The notes: a model not told the origin generated them from the letters alone. Positions 19,355-29,273 are shown, counted from the first letter of the stretch. The stretch: 64,000 nt of DNA from Pseudomonas hydrolytica (GCF_021495345.1 NZ_CP099397.1:4905001-4969000); one strand, 5' to 3'. A program made the numbers and translations.

Positions 19355-19370
19355 TGGCACAAGGGTTGCT
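19355..19370 (+). promoter_or_regulatory. Sigma-54 promoter of dctPQM
   Basis: TGGCACAAGGGTTGCT matches the sigma-54 -24/-12 consensus, with GG (19356-19357) and GC (19368-19369) separated by exactly 10 bases. It stands 152 bases before the dctP ATG, right after the gene for the sigma-54 activator DctD. The GC-rich inverted repeats at 19240-19295 are the plausible upstream DctD sites. Confidence 0.88.
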
Positions 19371-19419
19371 CTAGGCAAACTCCAAGCGAACCCACAAGTA
19401 CAAGTCCAGGCCTCGCTGA

Positions 19420-20514
<1,095 letters not shown>

Positions 20515-20525
20515 GGCCGGAGAGC

Positions 20526-20625
20526 CGTAGGGTGGGCGGTATCGGCAGATAGCGACCCACCACGGTGCCCGCGCGGGCACCGTCATGCTGCAACCGGTGG
20601 GTCGGCCCAGCTGCCCCACCCTACG
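20526..20625 (+). promoter_or_regulatory. Nested inverted repeats between dctP and dctQ (probable attenuator/processing hairpin)
   Basis: Three inverted-repeat pairs are nested. The outer pair is CGTAGGGTGGG (20526-20536) with CCCACCCTACG (20615-20625). The middle pair is CGACCCACC (20553-20561) with GGTGGGTCG (20596-20604). The inner one is a perfect 20-bp palindrome at 20563-20582. There is no T-run. Such a structure between a binding-protein gene and its permease genes commonly keeps the 5' cistron abundant. The outer arms match the CGTAGGGTG repeat family found again near 49.5 and 52.9 kb. Confidence 0.7.
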
Positions 20626-20650
20626 CCCTTTCCATTCGGGAGAACCGACC

Positions 20651-21280
20651 ATGAACGCCTTGCGGCGCGTCTGGGAGCACTTCGAGGAAGGCTTCATCGC
20701 TTTCCTCCTGGCGGCCATGACGCTGATCACTTTCGTCTACGTGATCCTCAACAACTTCTACACCCTGTTCTACTGGCTGGGTGACACCTTCGGCGGTAAC
20801 GAGACTCTGCTCGCTATCGGCGACTTCATTCTCGACATGGCCCAGGCGATGACCTGGAGCAATGCCCTGACCAAGGCCCTGTTCGGCTGGCTGATCTTCT
20901 TCGGCCTGGCCTATGGCGTGCGCACCGCCGGCCACATCGGCGTCGATGCCCTGGTCAAGCTCGCCCCGCGCGGTATCCAGCGCATCATCGGCGTGATCGC
21001 CTGCCTGTGCTGCCTGGGCTACGCCGGCCTGATCGCGGTCGGCAGCTTCGACTGGGTCCGCACCCTGTTCATCGCCGGCATCGGTGCCGAAGACCTCGGC
21101 CACTACGGCATTCAGCAGTGGCACATCGGCATGATCGTGCCCTTCGGCTACGCCATGGTGTTCGTCCGCTTCCTCGAGATCCTGGTGCGCATCCTGCGCA
21201 ATCAGCAGACCGGCCTGGGTCTGGCCGACGAGGCCGCCGACGCCCTGAAGGTCAATGAGCACGAGGAGCCCAAGCAATGA
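20651..21280 (+). CDS. dctQ: TRAP transporter small permease DctQ
   Basis: This 209-residue inner-membrane protein has four transmembrane segments, as usual for DctQ (FIAFLLAAMTLITFVYVIL, ALFGWLIFFGLAYGV, IIGVIACLCCLGYAGLIAVG, IGMIVPFGYAMVFVRFLEIL). The family motif WLIFFGLAYGVRTAGHIGVD is present. It bridges DctP and the large permease DctM. The ATG at 20651 follows GGGAGAACC and matches family length; a longer upstream frame lies in the hairpin region. The 3' end overlaps dctM by 4 bases. Confidence 0.95.
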   Translation: MNALRRVWEHFEEGFIAFLLAAMTLITFVYVILNNFYTLFYWLGDTFGGNETLLAIGDFILDMAQAMTWSNALTKALFGWLIFFGLAYGVRTAGHIGVDALVKLAPRGIQRIIGVIACLCCLGYAGLIAVGSFDWVRTLFIAGIGAEDLGHYGIQQWHIGMIVPFGYAMVFVRFLEILVRILRNQQTGLGLADEAADALKVNEHEEPKQ

Positions 21281-22557
21281 CCGTCCTGTTCCTCTTCCTG
21301 CTGCTGTTCCTGCTGATGTTCATCGGCGTGCCGATCGCTGCGTCGCTCGGCCTGGCCGGCTCGATCACCATCATGCTGTTCAGCCCCGACTCGGTGCGCT
21401 CGCTGGCGATCAAGCTGTTCGAGACCTCCGAGCACTACACCCTGCTGGCCATCCCGTTCTTCCTGCTCTCCGGTGCCTTCATGACCACCGGCGGCGTGGC
21501 CCGTCGCCTGATCGACTTCGCCAACGCCTGCGTCGGCCACATCCGTGGCGGCCTGGCCATCGGTGCGGTGCTGGCGTGCATGCTGTTCGCCGCACTGTCC
21601 GGCTCCTCGCCGGCCACCGTGGCCGCGGTCGGCTCCATCGCCATCGCCGGCATGGTGCGTTCCGGTTATCCGCAGGCCTTCGGCGCCGGCATCGTGTGCA
21701 ACGCCGGTACCCTGGGCATCCTGATTCCGCCGTCGATCGTGATGGTGGTGTACGCCGCCGCCACCGAGCAGTCGGTGGGCAAGCTGTTCATGGCCGGCGT
21801 GGTGCCCGGCGTGATGCTCGGCCTGGCGCTGATGATCGCGATCTACATCGTCGCGCGCATCAAGAAGCTGCCGGCCCTGCCGCGCGCCAGCTTCCGCGAG
21901 TGGCTGCGCGCTGCGCGCGAGGCGTTCTGGGGTCTGCTGCTGATGGTGATCATCCTCGGCGGTATCTACAGCGGCATGTTCACGCCCACCGAGGCCGCGG
22001 CCGTGGCGGCGGTCTACGCCGGCTTCGTCGCGCTGTTCGTGTACAAGGACCTGACCATCCGCGAGTGCCCGAAGGTGCTGCTGGAGTCCGGCAAGCTGAC
22101 CATCATGCTGATGTTCATCATCGCCAACGCCATGCTCTTCGCCCACGTGCTGACCACCGAGCAGATCCCGCAACAGATCACCGCCTGGGTGGTGGAGCTG
22201 GGCCTGCAGCCCTGGCAGTTCCTGCTGGTGGTGAACATCGTGCTGCTGGTGGCCGGGGCCTTCATGGAGCCCTCGGCGATCATCCTGATCCTCGCGCCGA
22301 TCCTCTTCCCCATCGCCATGCAGCTGGGCATCGACCCGATCCACCTGGGCATCATCATGGTGGTGAACATGGAGATCGGCCTGATCACGCCACCCGTGGG
22401 ACTGAACCTGTTCGTCACCTCGGCGGTGACCGGCATGCCGCTGACCCACGTGATTCGCGCCGCCCTGCCGTGGCTGATGATGCTGATCAGCTTCCTGATG
22501 GTGATCACCTACATCCCGGCCGTGTCCATGACCCTGCCGAACCTGCTCGGTATGTGA
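21277..22557 (+). CDS. dctM: TRAP transporter large permease DctM
   Basis: This 426-residue polytopic inner-membrane protein with about twelve hydrophobic segments is the ion-coupled transport subunit. Conserved stretches include LFAALSGSSPATVAAVGSIA, TLGILIPPSIVMVVYA, FTPTEAAAVAAVYA and a C-terminal GLITPPVGLNLFV, the repeated helix-breaking motifs of the DctM family. It completes the DctPQM transporter. A strong terminator follows. Confidence 0.96.
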   Translation: MTVLFLFLLLFLLMFIGVPIAASLGLAGSITIMLFSPDSVRSLAIKLFETSEHYTLLAIPFFLLSGAFMTTGGVARRLIDFANACVGHIRGGLAIGAVLACMLFAALSGSSPATVAAVGSIAIAGMVRSGYPQAFGAGIVCNAGTLGILIPPSIVMVVYAAATEQSVGKLFMAGVVPGVMLGLALMIAIYIVARIKKLPALPRASFREWLRAAREAFWGLLLMVIILGGIYSGMFTPTEAAAVAAVYAGFVALFVYKDLTIRECPKVLLESGKLTIMLMFIIANAMLFAHVLTTEQIPQQITAWVVELGLQPWQFLLVVNIVLLVAGAFMEPSAIILILAPILFPIAMQLGIDPIHLGIIMVVNMEIGLITPPVGLNLFVTSAVTGMPLTHVIRAALPWLMMLISFLMVITYIPAVSMTLPNLLGM

Positions 22558-22604
22558 ACCACGCTATCCAACGCTGCTTCTTTGGTACTTTGTGTACCGA
22601 CTCC

Positions 22605-22633
22605 GCCCGGCCTGAGTGCCGGGCTTTTTTTTT
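22605..22633 (+). terminator. Rho-independent terminator of dctPQM
   Basis: GCCCGGC and GCCGGGC form a perfect 7-bp GC stem around the loop CTGAGT, followed by nine T residues. It lies 48 bases after the dctM stop codon. Confidence 0.92.
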
Positions 22634-22734
22634 GCGCCGCACCAACTTCCATCAGCTCTCGCAACGCGCTGTTGTGCGCAGAATCGCCCGGCTTGGCGTA
22701 AAGTCGCCTGCACACTCGCTAAGGAGCCGGATGC

Positions 22735-23418
22735 ATGATCAGAAGCAGCCTGAAATCCATCGTCACCACCTGGCTGACCGGCCTGCTGTCACTGCTGCCC
22801 CTGGTGCTCACCCTGGCCCTGCTGGCCTGGATCTTCAGCCTGCTCAACCGCCTGGTCGGGCCCTCGACCCTGATTGGCCAGTTGTTCGCCGCACTCGGCC
22901 AGCCGTTCTCCAGCAACAGCTACCTGGCCTATCTGCTCGGCAGCCTGGTGCTGCTGGCCAGCCTTTATCCACTGGGCCTGGCGGTGCAGATGGGGCTGCG
23001 CAGGCCGCTGTCCTGGCTGCTCGATCGCACCCTGCGGCGCACCCCGCTGATCGGCAACTTCTACAACCTGGCCGACCGCTTCGTCGGCCTGCTGGACAAG
23101 AGCAAGAACCCGGATATCACCACCATGGCACCGGTCTGGTGCTTCTTCGGCGGCGAGGGTGTCGCCGTACTTGCCCTGCGCCCCAGCTCGGAAACCATCG
23201 AGCTGGAGGGACGCCCCTACTGCGCGATCCTGGTCCCCACCGCGCCGATCCCGGTCGGCGGTGGCCTGCTCTATGTGCCGCAGGCGTGGATTCGTCCGGC
23301 CGAGATGGGCGTCGATCAGCTCACCAGCATCTACGTTTCCATGGGCCTCACCCCGCCGCCGGGCAAACGCCATCCCGAACGCGGCACGCCGACCCCGCCA
23401 GCACCGACCAGCCCCTAG
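22735..23418 (+). CDS. DUF502 family membrane protein
   Basis: This 227-residue protein has two strong N-terminal membrane segments (WLTGLLSLLPLVLTLALLAWIF and YLAYLLGSLVLLASLYPLGLAV), then a soluble domain with TPLIGNFYNLADRFVGLLD and VPTAPIPVGGGLLYVPQAWI. The second motif is the DUF502 hallmark (PTxPxPxxGxLxxVP). The C-terminus is proline/threonine-rich. Function is unknown; homologues are inner-membrane proteins in many proteobacteria. It stands alone after the dctM terminator and converges on the Lrp-type gene, overlapping its 3' end by 4 bases. Confidence 0.85.
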   Translation: MIRSSLKSIVTTWLTGLLSLLPLVLTLALLAWIFSLLNRLVGPSTLIGQLFAALGQPFSSNSYLAYLLGSLVLLASLYPLGLAVQMGLRRPLSWLLDRTLRRTPLIGNFYNLADRFVGLLDKSKNPDITTMAPVWCFFGGEGVAVLALRPSSETIELEGRPYCAILVPTAPIPVGGGLLYVPQAWIRPAEMGVDQLTSIYVSMGLTPPPGKRHPERGTPTPPAPTSP

Positions 23419-23882
23419 CCCAGCGGCAGGCTGGTGGTCGACTTGATCTCCGACAGGGCGACGATGGAGTTGACCTCCTGGATCCCCGGCACCAGCGACA
23501 GCTTCTCGAAGAAGAAGCGCTCGTAGGCCTCGATGTCACGGGTGACGATGCGCAGCATGAAGTCCACCGCTCCCATCAGCACGTGACATTCCAGTACCTC
23601 GGGAAACTCGCGCATGGCCTCGGCGAACTCGGTGAGGTTGGAGCGGCCATGGGCGTTGAGCTTGACCTGGGCGAAGACCTGGGTGTGCAGACCGATACGC
23701 TTGCGATCGAGCAGGGTCACCTGCTTGCGGATCACCCCCTCCTCCTTGAGGCGCTGGATGCGGCGCCAGCAGGGCGATTGCGACAAGCCGACGCGCGCGG
23801 CGATCTCGCCGGTGGACAGGCCGGCATCCTCCTGCAACAAGGCAAGAATGCGCTGATCGTACGAATCCAGAGCTACGGACAT
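23415..23882 (-). CDS. Lrp/AsnC family transcriptional regulator
   Basis: This 155-residue protein begins MSVALDSYDQRILALLQEDAG. It has an N-terminal helix-turn-helix (TGEIAARVGLSQSPCWRRIQRLKEEGVI) and a C-terminal RAM ligand-binding domain (VLECHVLMGAVDFMLRIVTRD, VPGIQEVNSIVALSEIKSTTSLPL). This is the AsnC layout, an octameric regulator that responds to an amino acid. Its targets are not indicated; the divergent neighbour is a small hypothetical gene. The ATG at 23882 was chosen over one 14 codons earlier because it starts the conserved DXXDxxIL region. Confidence 0.9.
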   Translation of the reverse strand: MSVALDSYDQRILALLQEDAGLSTGEIAARVGLSQSPCWRRIQRLKEEGVIRKQVTLLDRKRIGLHTQVFAQVKLNAHGRSNLTEFAEAMREFPEVLECHVLMGAVDFMLRIVTRDIEAYERFFFEKLSLVPGIQEVNSIVALSEIKSTTSLPLG

Positions 23883-24009
23883 AAAAAATCCCTCAGACAG
23901 CCAATACAGGGCAAGACTATCCACAAGATCTAGGTTTTCCCACTAAACCAGGCAGAACTTTTGCCGCCGGAAAGCGGAAACTTAGGCAAAACCTGCCCGA
24001 GTGACCGCC

Positions 24010-24336
24010 ATGCCCGATACCACGCCGTTTCCCGCCCTGCCTCAGCGCCGCGATCCCTGGCAGGATCGCGCCGATGCCTGCGTCGAATACCAGTTGCGCA
24101 CCGATGCCGAAGCCGACGTGATGTGCCGCCTGCTCGGGCTGTTCGCCCAATTGCAGCTGCTCCCCGAGGCTCTGCACATGGAACGCTTGCAGGACGACCT
24201 GCACATCAGCCTGCGCCTGCCCGGCCTCTCGCTGCACCGGGCCGGCGTGCTGGCGCAGAAACTGCGCGGTCTGGTGTGCGTGTGGCAGGTGGATTGGCAG
24301 CATCTGGATCACAGCCTGGAGACGGAGGTGGCCTGA
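24010..24336 (+). CDS. Small hypothetical protein (108 aa)
   Basis: This ORF encodes MPDTTPFPALPQRRDPWQDRA followed by ADVMCRLLGLFAQLQLLPEALHMERLQDDLHISLRLPGL and a short helix. The central part, with RADACVEYQL and a length near 110, resembles small acetolactate-synthase-type ACT-like fragments only loosely; I do not recognise the family. Codon use and GC3 match the chromosome, so it is probably real. It lies divergent from the Lrp-type regulator (127 bases apart) and 97 bases before the GspE-like gene. A GTG three codons earlier is an alternative start. Confidence 0.55.
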   Translation: MPDTTPFPALPQRRDPWQDRADACVEYQLRTDAEADVMCRLLGLFAQLQLLPEALHMERLQDDLHISLRLPGLSLHRAGVLAQKLRGLVCVWQVDWQHLDHSLETEVA

Positions 24337-24433
24337 AGCGGGCGCTCGATCACGCCGGCCCCTTCGCCCTGCCGGCGCTTTTCGGGCATCCTAGTTCGGC
24401 TACCCTTGTCCAGGCCGACCCCGAGGAGCCCGC

Positions 24434-26218
24434 ATGTCCGCATTTGCCGCCACCGCCCAAGACCGCGTACTGGATCTTGGCGACCTGCTGCGCGAGCTGG
24501 TTGCCCAGGGCCGGGTCGCCCAGGAGGTGGCCGAGCAGTGCCTGGCGATTCGCCGCAGTTCGCTGAACAACACCCAGCACCCGCTGGAATTCCTCGCGGC
24601 GCAGCAGGTCGACGACCTGACCCGCCCGGGCAAGAAACTCGATCTGGAAACCCTTACCGTCTGGCTGGCCAACTTCGCCGGCCAACCCTACCTGCGCATC
24701 GACCCGCTGAAGATCGACGTACCGGCCATCACCCCATTGATGTCCTACGCCTTCGCCCAGCGTCACAAGATCCTTGCCGTGGCGGTGGACAGCGAGAGCG
24801 TGACCATCGCCAGCAGCCAGCCGCTGGTGCACAGCTGGGAAGCCAACCTGATCCACGTGCTCAAGCGCCCGATCAAGCGCGTGGTGGCCAACCCGGCGGA
24901 CATCCAGCGCTTCACCACCGAGTTCTATCGCCTGGCCCGCTCGGTCAGCGGTGCCAATGCCACCGACCAGAAGATCAGCGGCGTCGGCAACTTCGAGCAA
25001 TTGCTCAGCCTTGGCGCCCAGGATCAGGAGCCGGACGCCAACGATGCGCACATCGTCAACATCGTCGACTGGCTGTTCCAGTACGCCTTCCAGCAGCGCG
25101 CCAGCGATATCCACATCGAACCGCGCCGCGAGCAGGGCACCGTGCGCTTTCGCATCGACGGCGTGCTGCACAACGTCTACCAGTTCCCCGCCCAGGTCAC
25201 CATGGCGGTGGTCAGCCGCCTGAAGAACCTCGGCCGCATGAACATCGCCGAAAAGCGCAAACCCCAGGACGGCCGGGTCAAGACCAAGACTCCGGACGGC
25301 GGCGAGGTGGAGCTGCGCCTGTCCACCCTGCCCACCGCCTTCGGCGAGAAGATGGTGATGCGTATCTTCGACCCCGAGGTGCTGCTGAAGAGCCCGGACC
25401 AGCTCGGCTTCTCCCCGGACGATCTGCGCCGCTGGCATAGCATGACGAGCCAGCCCAACGGCATCATCCTGGTCACCGGCCCCACCGGCTCGGGCAAGAC
25501 CACCACGCTCTACACCACGCTCAAGCAACTGGCCACGCCGGAGGTGAACGTCTGCACCATCGAGGACCCGATCGAGATGATCGAGGGCGCCTTCAACCAG
25601 ATGCAGGTGCAGCACAATATCGACCTGACCTTCGCCAGCGGCGTGCGCGCCCTGATGCGCCAGGACCCGGACATCATCATGGTCGGCGAGATTCGCGACC
25701 TGGAAACCGCCGAGATGGCCATCCAGGCCGCACTCACCGGTCACCTGGTACTCTCCACCCTGCACACCAACGATGCCCCCAGCGCCATCACCCGCCTGCT
25801 GGAACTGGGCGTGCCGCACTACCTGCTCAAGGCCACCATCCTCGGCGTCATGGCCCAGCGCCTGGTGCGTACCCTGTGCCCGCACTGCAAGGCACCGGTG
25901 CAGCTGGACGAAGACACCTGGAACGGCCTGACCCGGCCCTGGAGCTCGCCACTGCCGACCCAGGCGCACCACGCCGTCGGTTGCCTGGAATGTCGCGAAA
26001 CCGGCTACCGCGGCCGCGCCGGCGTCTACGAGATCATGCTGATCAACGACGCCATCAAGCCGCTGATCAGCGCCGACACCGACCTCACCGCCCTGCGCCG
26101 CGCGGCCTTCAAGGATGGCATGCGCAGCCTGCGCCTGTCCGGTGCGCAGAAGATCGCCGCGGGCCTGACCACCATCGAGGAAGTGCTGCGCGTCACGCCG
26201 CAGAGCGAGCATCGCTGA
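24434..26218 (+). CDS. GspE/PilB-family ATPase (orphan)
   Basis: This 594-residue secretion/pilus-type ATPase has an N-terminal MshEN-like domain (about 15-150), then NIVDWLFQYAFQQRASDIHIEPR, Walker A GPTGSGKTT (349-357), the Asp box (CTIEDPIEM), Walker B (RQDPDIIMVGEIRD) and the His box (LSTLHTNDA). A zinc-binding tetracysteine follows (CPHCKAP and CLECRETGYRGR). All catalytic motifs are intact. It would power assembly of a pilus or type II secretion pseudopilus from the cytoplasmic face. No gspD-M or pilM-Q genes are nearby, so its partner machine is unknown. It converges on the L,D-transpeptidase-like gene with 2 bases between them. Confidence 0.88.
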   Translation: MSAFAATAQDRVLDLGDLLRELVAQGRVAQEVAEQCLAIRRSSLNNTQHPLEFLAAQQVDDLTRPGKKLDLETLTVWLANFAGQPYLRIDPLKIDVPAITPLMSYAFAQRHKILAVAVDSESVTIASSQPLVHSWEANLIHVLKRPIKRVVANPADIQRFTTEFYRLARSVSGANATDQKISGVGNFEQLLSLGAQDQEPDANDAHIVNIVDWLFQYAFQQRASDIHIEPRREQGTVRFRIDGVLHNVYQFPAQVTMAVVSRLKNLGRMNIAEKRKPQDGRVKTKTPDGGEVELRLSTLPTAFGEKMVMRIFDPEVLLKSPDQLGFSPDDLRRWHSMTSQPNGIILVTGPTGSGKTTTLYTTLKQLATPEVNVCTIEDPIEMIEGAFNQMQVQHNIDLTFASGVRALMRQDPDIIMVGEIRDLETAEMAIQAALTGHLVLSTLHTNDAPSAITRLLELGVPHYLLKATILGVMAQRLVRTLCPHCKAPVQLDEDTWNGLTRPWSSPLPTQAHHAVGCLECRETGYRGRAGVYEIMLINDAIKPLISADTDLTALRRAAFKDGMRSLRLSGAQKIAAGLTTIEEVLRVTPQSEHR

Positions 26219-26220
26219 GT

Positions 26221-26901
26221 TCAGCGCGCCCCTGCGGCGAGTTGGCGGCACGGCGACAGCGCGGACGCATCCAGCCAGCGCGGGTCGGAATGCCAGGCGA
26301 AGAGGAACTGACCGCCCACCAGCTGATCGACCACCGTTCGCGCCACCTCCTGCCTGACCGCCGGACAGCCCAGGCTGCGCCCCAGACGGCCGTGCGCCTG
26401 CAGCCAGCCGGAGCTCACGTAGTCGGCGCCATGGATGACGATGGCGCGCTCGCGCGCCCGATCGTTGAGGCCGGGCTCCAGGCCATCCATGCGCAGCGAG
26501 TAGCCGTGCTTGCCGCTGTAGCTTTCCGCGGTGCGAAACAGGCCGAGGCTGCTCTGGTGGCTCCCCGGCTCGTTGGAAAACAGCGCGGCGACATCCTCGC
26601 CGGAGCCACGCCCATGGGCGACCAGATCGCGCAGCAGCAGGCGCCTGCCCTGCAGGTCGAAGATCCACAGGCGCCGTGCGCTGGAGGGCTGCGAGTAATC
26701 GATCACCGCCAGCCGACTGGCAGCCCCTGCGCCCCGACTCTGCGCACAGCGCATGGCGCCGAGCGCCTGGCGCAGGGCCTGCACTTCAAGCTCGGGCGCC
26801 TGCCTGGTCAGCGCCTCGAACAGCTCGTCGGCGCACGCGCTCGCGGCGCCAAACACACCGAACAGCAGCACCAGAGCATGACGGCCAATGGCTCGAAACA
26901 T
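26221..26901 (-). CDS. Murein L,D-transpeptidase catalytic-domain family protein (YkuD_2 type)
   Basis: This 226-residue protein has a signal peptide (MFRAIGRHALVLLFGVFGAASACA). The catalytic region has His158 (AIVIHGADYVSS) and Cys179 in GRLGRSLGCPAV, the SXGC signature. It is probably periplasmic and acts on peptidoglycan peptides, but family members are little studied. The ATG at 26901 gives a proper signal peptide; an ATG 18 codons upstream does not. Confidence 0.82.
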   Translation of the reverse strand: MFRAIGRHALVLLFGVFGAASACADELFEALTRQAPELEVQALRQALGAMRCAQSRGAGAASRLAVIDYSQPSSARRLWIFDLQGRRLLLRDLVAHGRGSGEDVAALFSNEPGSHQSSLGLFRTAESYSGKHGYSLRMDGLEPGLNDRARERAIVIHGADYVSSGWLQAHGRLGRSLGCPAVRQEVARTVVDQLVGGQFLFAWHSDPRWLDASALSPCRQLAAGAR

Positions 26902-27162
26902 CGACCTGCCCTCTCCTCCCGCAAGACATCTGTCATACGAGCGAAGATAGCCCAATGGCCAGGCTCGCGGCAGCTCGGCGGACGGACAGCGAACACTCTG
27001 CCGACAATGAGCGCCAGGTCACGTCTGCGCCCAGCCGGCAACGCCGGCACCAGGCACTGAGAAGGGGTCGGCGGCAGGCGCATAGCGACTATGCTTAGAT
27101 GCCAGAAGGCCACTGCGCACCTTGCGCAGGGCCGCTCATATGCGCACGAGGGAGATCGCACT

Positions 27163-28098
27163 ATGGAAATCGGTGGCGTCCTGCTGCTGTTCGTCGGCCT
27201 GGCCGTGGCCATCGTCTACATGGGGTTCAAGGTGGTGCCGCAGGGCTCGGAATGGACGGTGGAGCGCTTCGGCCGCTACACCACCACGCTCAAGCCCGGC
27301 CTCAACATCATCGTCCCGGTGATGGACCGTATCGGCCGCAAGCTCAACGTGATGGAAAGCGTGCTCGATATCCCGCCGCAGGAGGTGATCAGCGCCGATA
27401 ACGCCATCGTGCAGATCGATGCGGTGTGCTTCTTCCAGGTGATCAATGCGGCCCAGGCCGCCTACGAGGTCAACGACCTGGAGCACGCCATCCGCAACCT
27501 GGTGATGACCAACATCCGTACCGTGCTCGGCTCCATGGAGCTGGACGCCATGCTCAGCCAGCGCGATGCGATCAACGAGCGTCTGCTCAAGACCGTGGAC
27601 GAAGCCACCGCCCCCTGGGGTATCAAGATCACCCGGATCGAGATCAAGGACATCAGCCCGCCCGCCGACCTGGTCGAGGCCATGGCCAGCCAGATGAAGG
27701 CCGAACGCCTCAAGCGCGCACAGATTCTCGAAGCCGAAGGCTCGCGCTCGGCCGCCATCCTCACCGCAGAGGGGCACAAGCAGGCGGAGATTCTCCGTGC
27801 CGAGGGCGAGCGCCAGGCCGCCTTCCTCGAAGCCGAGGCTCGCGAGCGGGCAGCCCAGGCCGAAGCGGAGGCGACTCGCGTGGTATCCCAGGCGATTGCC
27901 GAGGGCAACGTGCAGGCGGTCAATTATTTCGTCGCCCAGAAATACGTCGAGGCGCTCGGGCAACTGGCATCGGCCAACAACAGCAAGGTGGTGCTGATGC
28001 CGCTGGAGGCCAGCCAGGTGATCGGCGCGGTGGGCGGCATCGGCGAAATCGTCAGGGCCACCTTCGGCGCCGATGCTACAGGCGGGAAGCGGGGCTGA
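27163..28098 (+). CDS. SPFH/band-7 membrane protein (QmcA/stomatin-like)
   Basis: This 311-residue protein has one N-terminal membrane anchor ([21 protein letters not shown]), then the SPFH domain ([19 protein letters not shown] to [11 protein letters not shown]). A long Ala/Glu-rich coiled coil follows ([19 protein letters not shown] to [16 protein letters not shown]), and a short C-terminal tail. Such proteins oligomerise into membrane cages and are often partnered with NfeD proteins and FtsH. The next gene, 3 bases on, encodes an NfeD protein, the usual pairing. The ATG is preceded by GAGGGAG. Confidence 0.93.
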   Translation: MEIGGVLLLFVGLAVAIVYMGFKVVPQGSEWTVERFGRYTTTLKPGLNIIVPVMDRIGRKLNVMESVLDIPPQEVISADNAIVQIDAVCFFQVINAAQAAYEVNDLEHAIRNLVMTNIRTVLGSMELDAMLSQRDAINERLLKTVDEATAPWGIKITRIEIKDISPPADLVEAMASQMKAERLKRAQILEAEGSRSAAILTAEGHKQAEILRAEGERQAAFLEAEARERAAQAEAEATRVVSQAIAEGNVQAVNYFVAQKYVEALGQLASANNSKVVLMPLEASQVIGAVGGIGEIVRATFGADATGGKRG

Positions 28099-28101
28099 TC
28101 G

Positions 28102-28551
28102 ATGATCCATTACCTGCAACACCTGTCTTTCTGGGACTGGCTGGCGCTGGCCACTGTCCTGCTGATACTCGAAGTCTTCGGCGCTGGCGGCTACCTGCTG
28201 TGGATCGGCCTGGCCGCCGCCTGCGTCGGCGTGCTCACCTATCTGTTTCCCGAGCTGCCCTGGGTCTGGCAGTTCTTCCTGTTCGGCCTGCTGGCCATCC
28301 TCACTGCCGTGGTCTGGTGGCGCCGTCAACGCAGCATGCTGCGCCCCAGCGACCAGCCCGGCCTCAACCGCCGCGGCAGCGAACTGCTCGGCCGGCGCTT
28401 CGCCCTGCACGAGCCCATCGTCGGCGGTCGCGGCAAGATCAAGGCTGGCGACAGCCTGTGGCTGGTCAGCGGACCTGACCTGCCGGTAGGCAGTCAGGTC
28501 AAGGTCGTGGCCCAGGACGGCGTGATTCTGCGAGTCGAGCAGGACGCCTGA
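28102..28551 (+). CDS. NfeD family protein
   Basis: This 149-residue short-form NfeD has hydrophobic helices (WLALATVLLILEVFGAGGYLLWIGLAAACVGVL and WVWQFFLFGLLAILTAVVWW) and a C-terminal OB-fold domain (LLGRRFALHEPIVGGRGKIKAGDSLW, VVAQDGVILRVEQ). It lacks the serine-protease domain of long NfeD proteins. It forms a two-gene operon with the SPFH protein and probably binds it in the inner membrane. Confidence 0.9.
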   Translation: MIHYLQHLSFWDWLALATVLLILEVFGAGGYLLWIGLAAACVGVLTYLFPELPWVWQFFLFGLLAILTAVVWWRRQRSMLRPSDQPGLNRRGSELLGRRFALHEPIVGGRGKIKAGDSLWLVSGPDLPVGSQVKVVAQDGVILRVEQDA

Positions 28552-28672
28552 GCGAACGCGAAAGAGGCCATTCGACGGTGGCCGGTCATGGCGACCGGCC
28601 ATCGCCCACAAGGAACCACAAGGGGCCCGCACGACTCTGAGCAAGGGAGTCAATCCACAGGAGTACCCCCCC

Positions 28673-29014
28673 ATGCGAGTAATGAGCCGAGCCGCCCTGG
28701 CGCTGAGCGCCGCCCTGATCGCTCAGACCGCCGCCGCCGATGGCCTGCTGCGCGACATTCTGTCTTCCGGCGCCACGACTGCGTCCACCTACCTGACCTT
28801 CAAGGATCGCAAGCTGGTCGCCGCCGCCGAAGAGGATGCCAGCAGCTTCGTCGCCAGCGCCGGAGAGATCCGTGGCCCGCATTTGGAAGCGGCGCTACAG
28901 CAGCTGCGCAGCGATAACCCGCAGTTGCGCGATAGCGACGACATGGCCCTGGCCAGCGCCATTCTCGCTGCCTCCGCGGCACCGCTGGATGCCAGCACCG
29001 CCGACGCACGCTGA
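28673..29014 (+). CDS. DUF2388 family small exported protein
   Basis: This 113-residue protein has a cleavable signal peptide (about 1-22, ending TAAADG). The mature part, LLRDILSSGATTASTYLTFKDRKLV followed by AAEEDASSFVASAGEIRGPHLEAAL and a DDMALASAILA helix, is typical of the DUF2388/TIGR02448 family common in pseudomonads. Its function is unknown and it is probably periplasmic. It stands alone, 121 bases after nfeD. Confidence 0.8.
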   Translation: MRVMSRAALALSAALIAQTAAADGLLRDILSSGATTASTYLTFKDRKLVAAAEEDASSFVASAGEIRGPHLEAALQQLRSDNPQLRDSDDMALASAILAASAAPLDASTADAR

Positions 29015-29184
29015 GCGCAAGCGCGAAGCAGAATTGGCGGTCGATGCACCCGATATGGCCGGGGCAAGCGCATCCATTTGCGAGCGTCGCAAGGAGCTTG
29101 CCGCGCAGCAGCGGATTGGGTGTATTCAGCTAGTACGGGCTCTGCCAGTGGGCTCGCGCTGCAGCCGACCGATATCGCGTTCAT

Positions 29185-29219
29185 AAAAAATGCCCGCATC
29201 CAATGGATGCGGGCATTTT
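29185..29219 (-). terminator. Rho-independent terminator of the OprD-family porin gene
   Basis: Arms 29190-29201 and 29205-29216 pair perfectly over 12 bp around a 3-base loop. On the minus strand the stem is followed by a T-run (AAAAAA at 29185-29190 on plus). On the plus strand it is followed by TTTT, so it may act in both directions, also serving the DUF2388 gene. Confidence 0.9.
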
Positions 29220-29273
29220 CATCAAGCCTCCGGAACGACAGGCCTGCAACAGGCCTTCCGGAGAGCTGCCGAC

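Noticed and set aside
21255..23933. An 892-residue open frame covering dctM and the DUF502 gene
   Set aside because: It reads dctM and DUF502 in the wrong phase and has no domain. Both underlying genes have clear family motifs.
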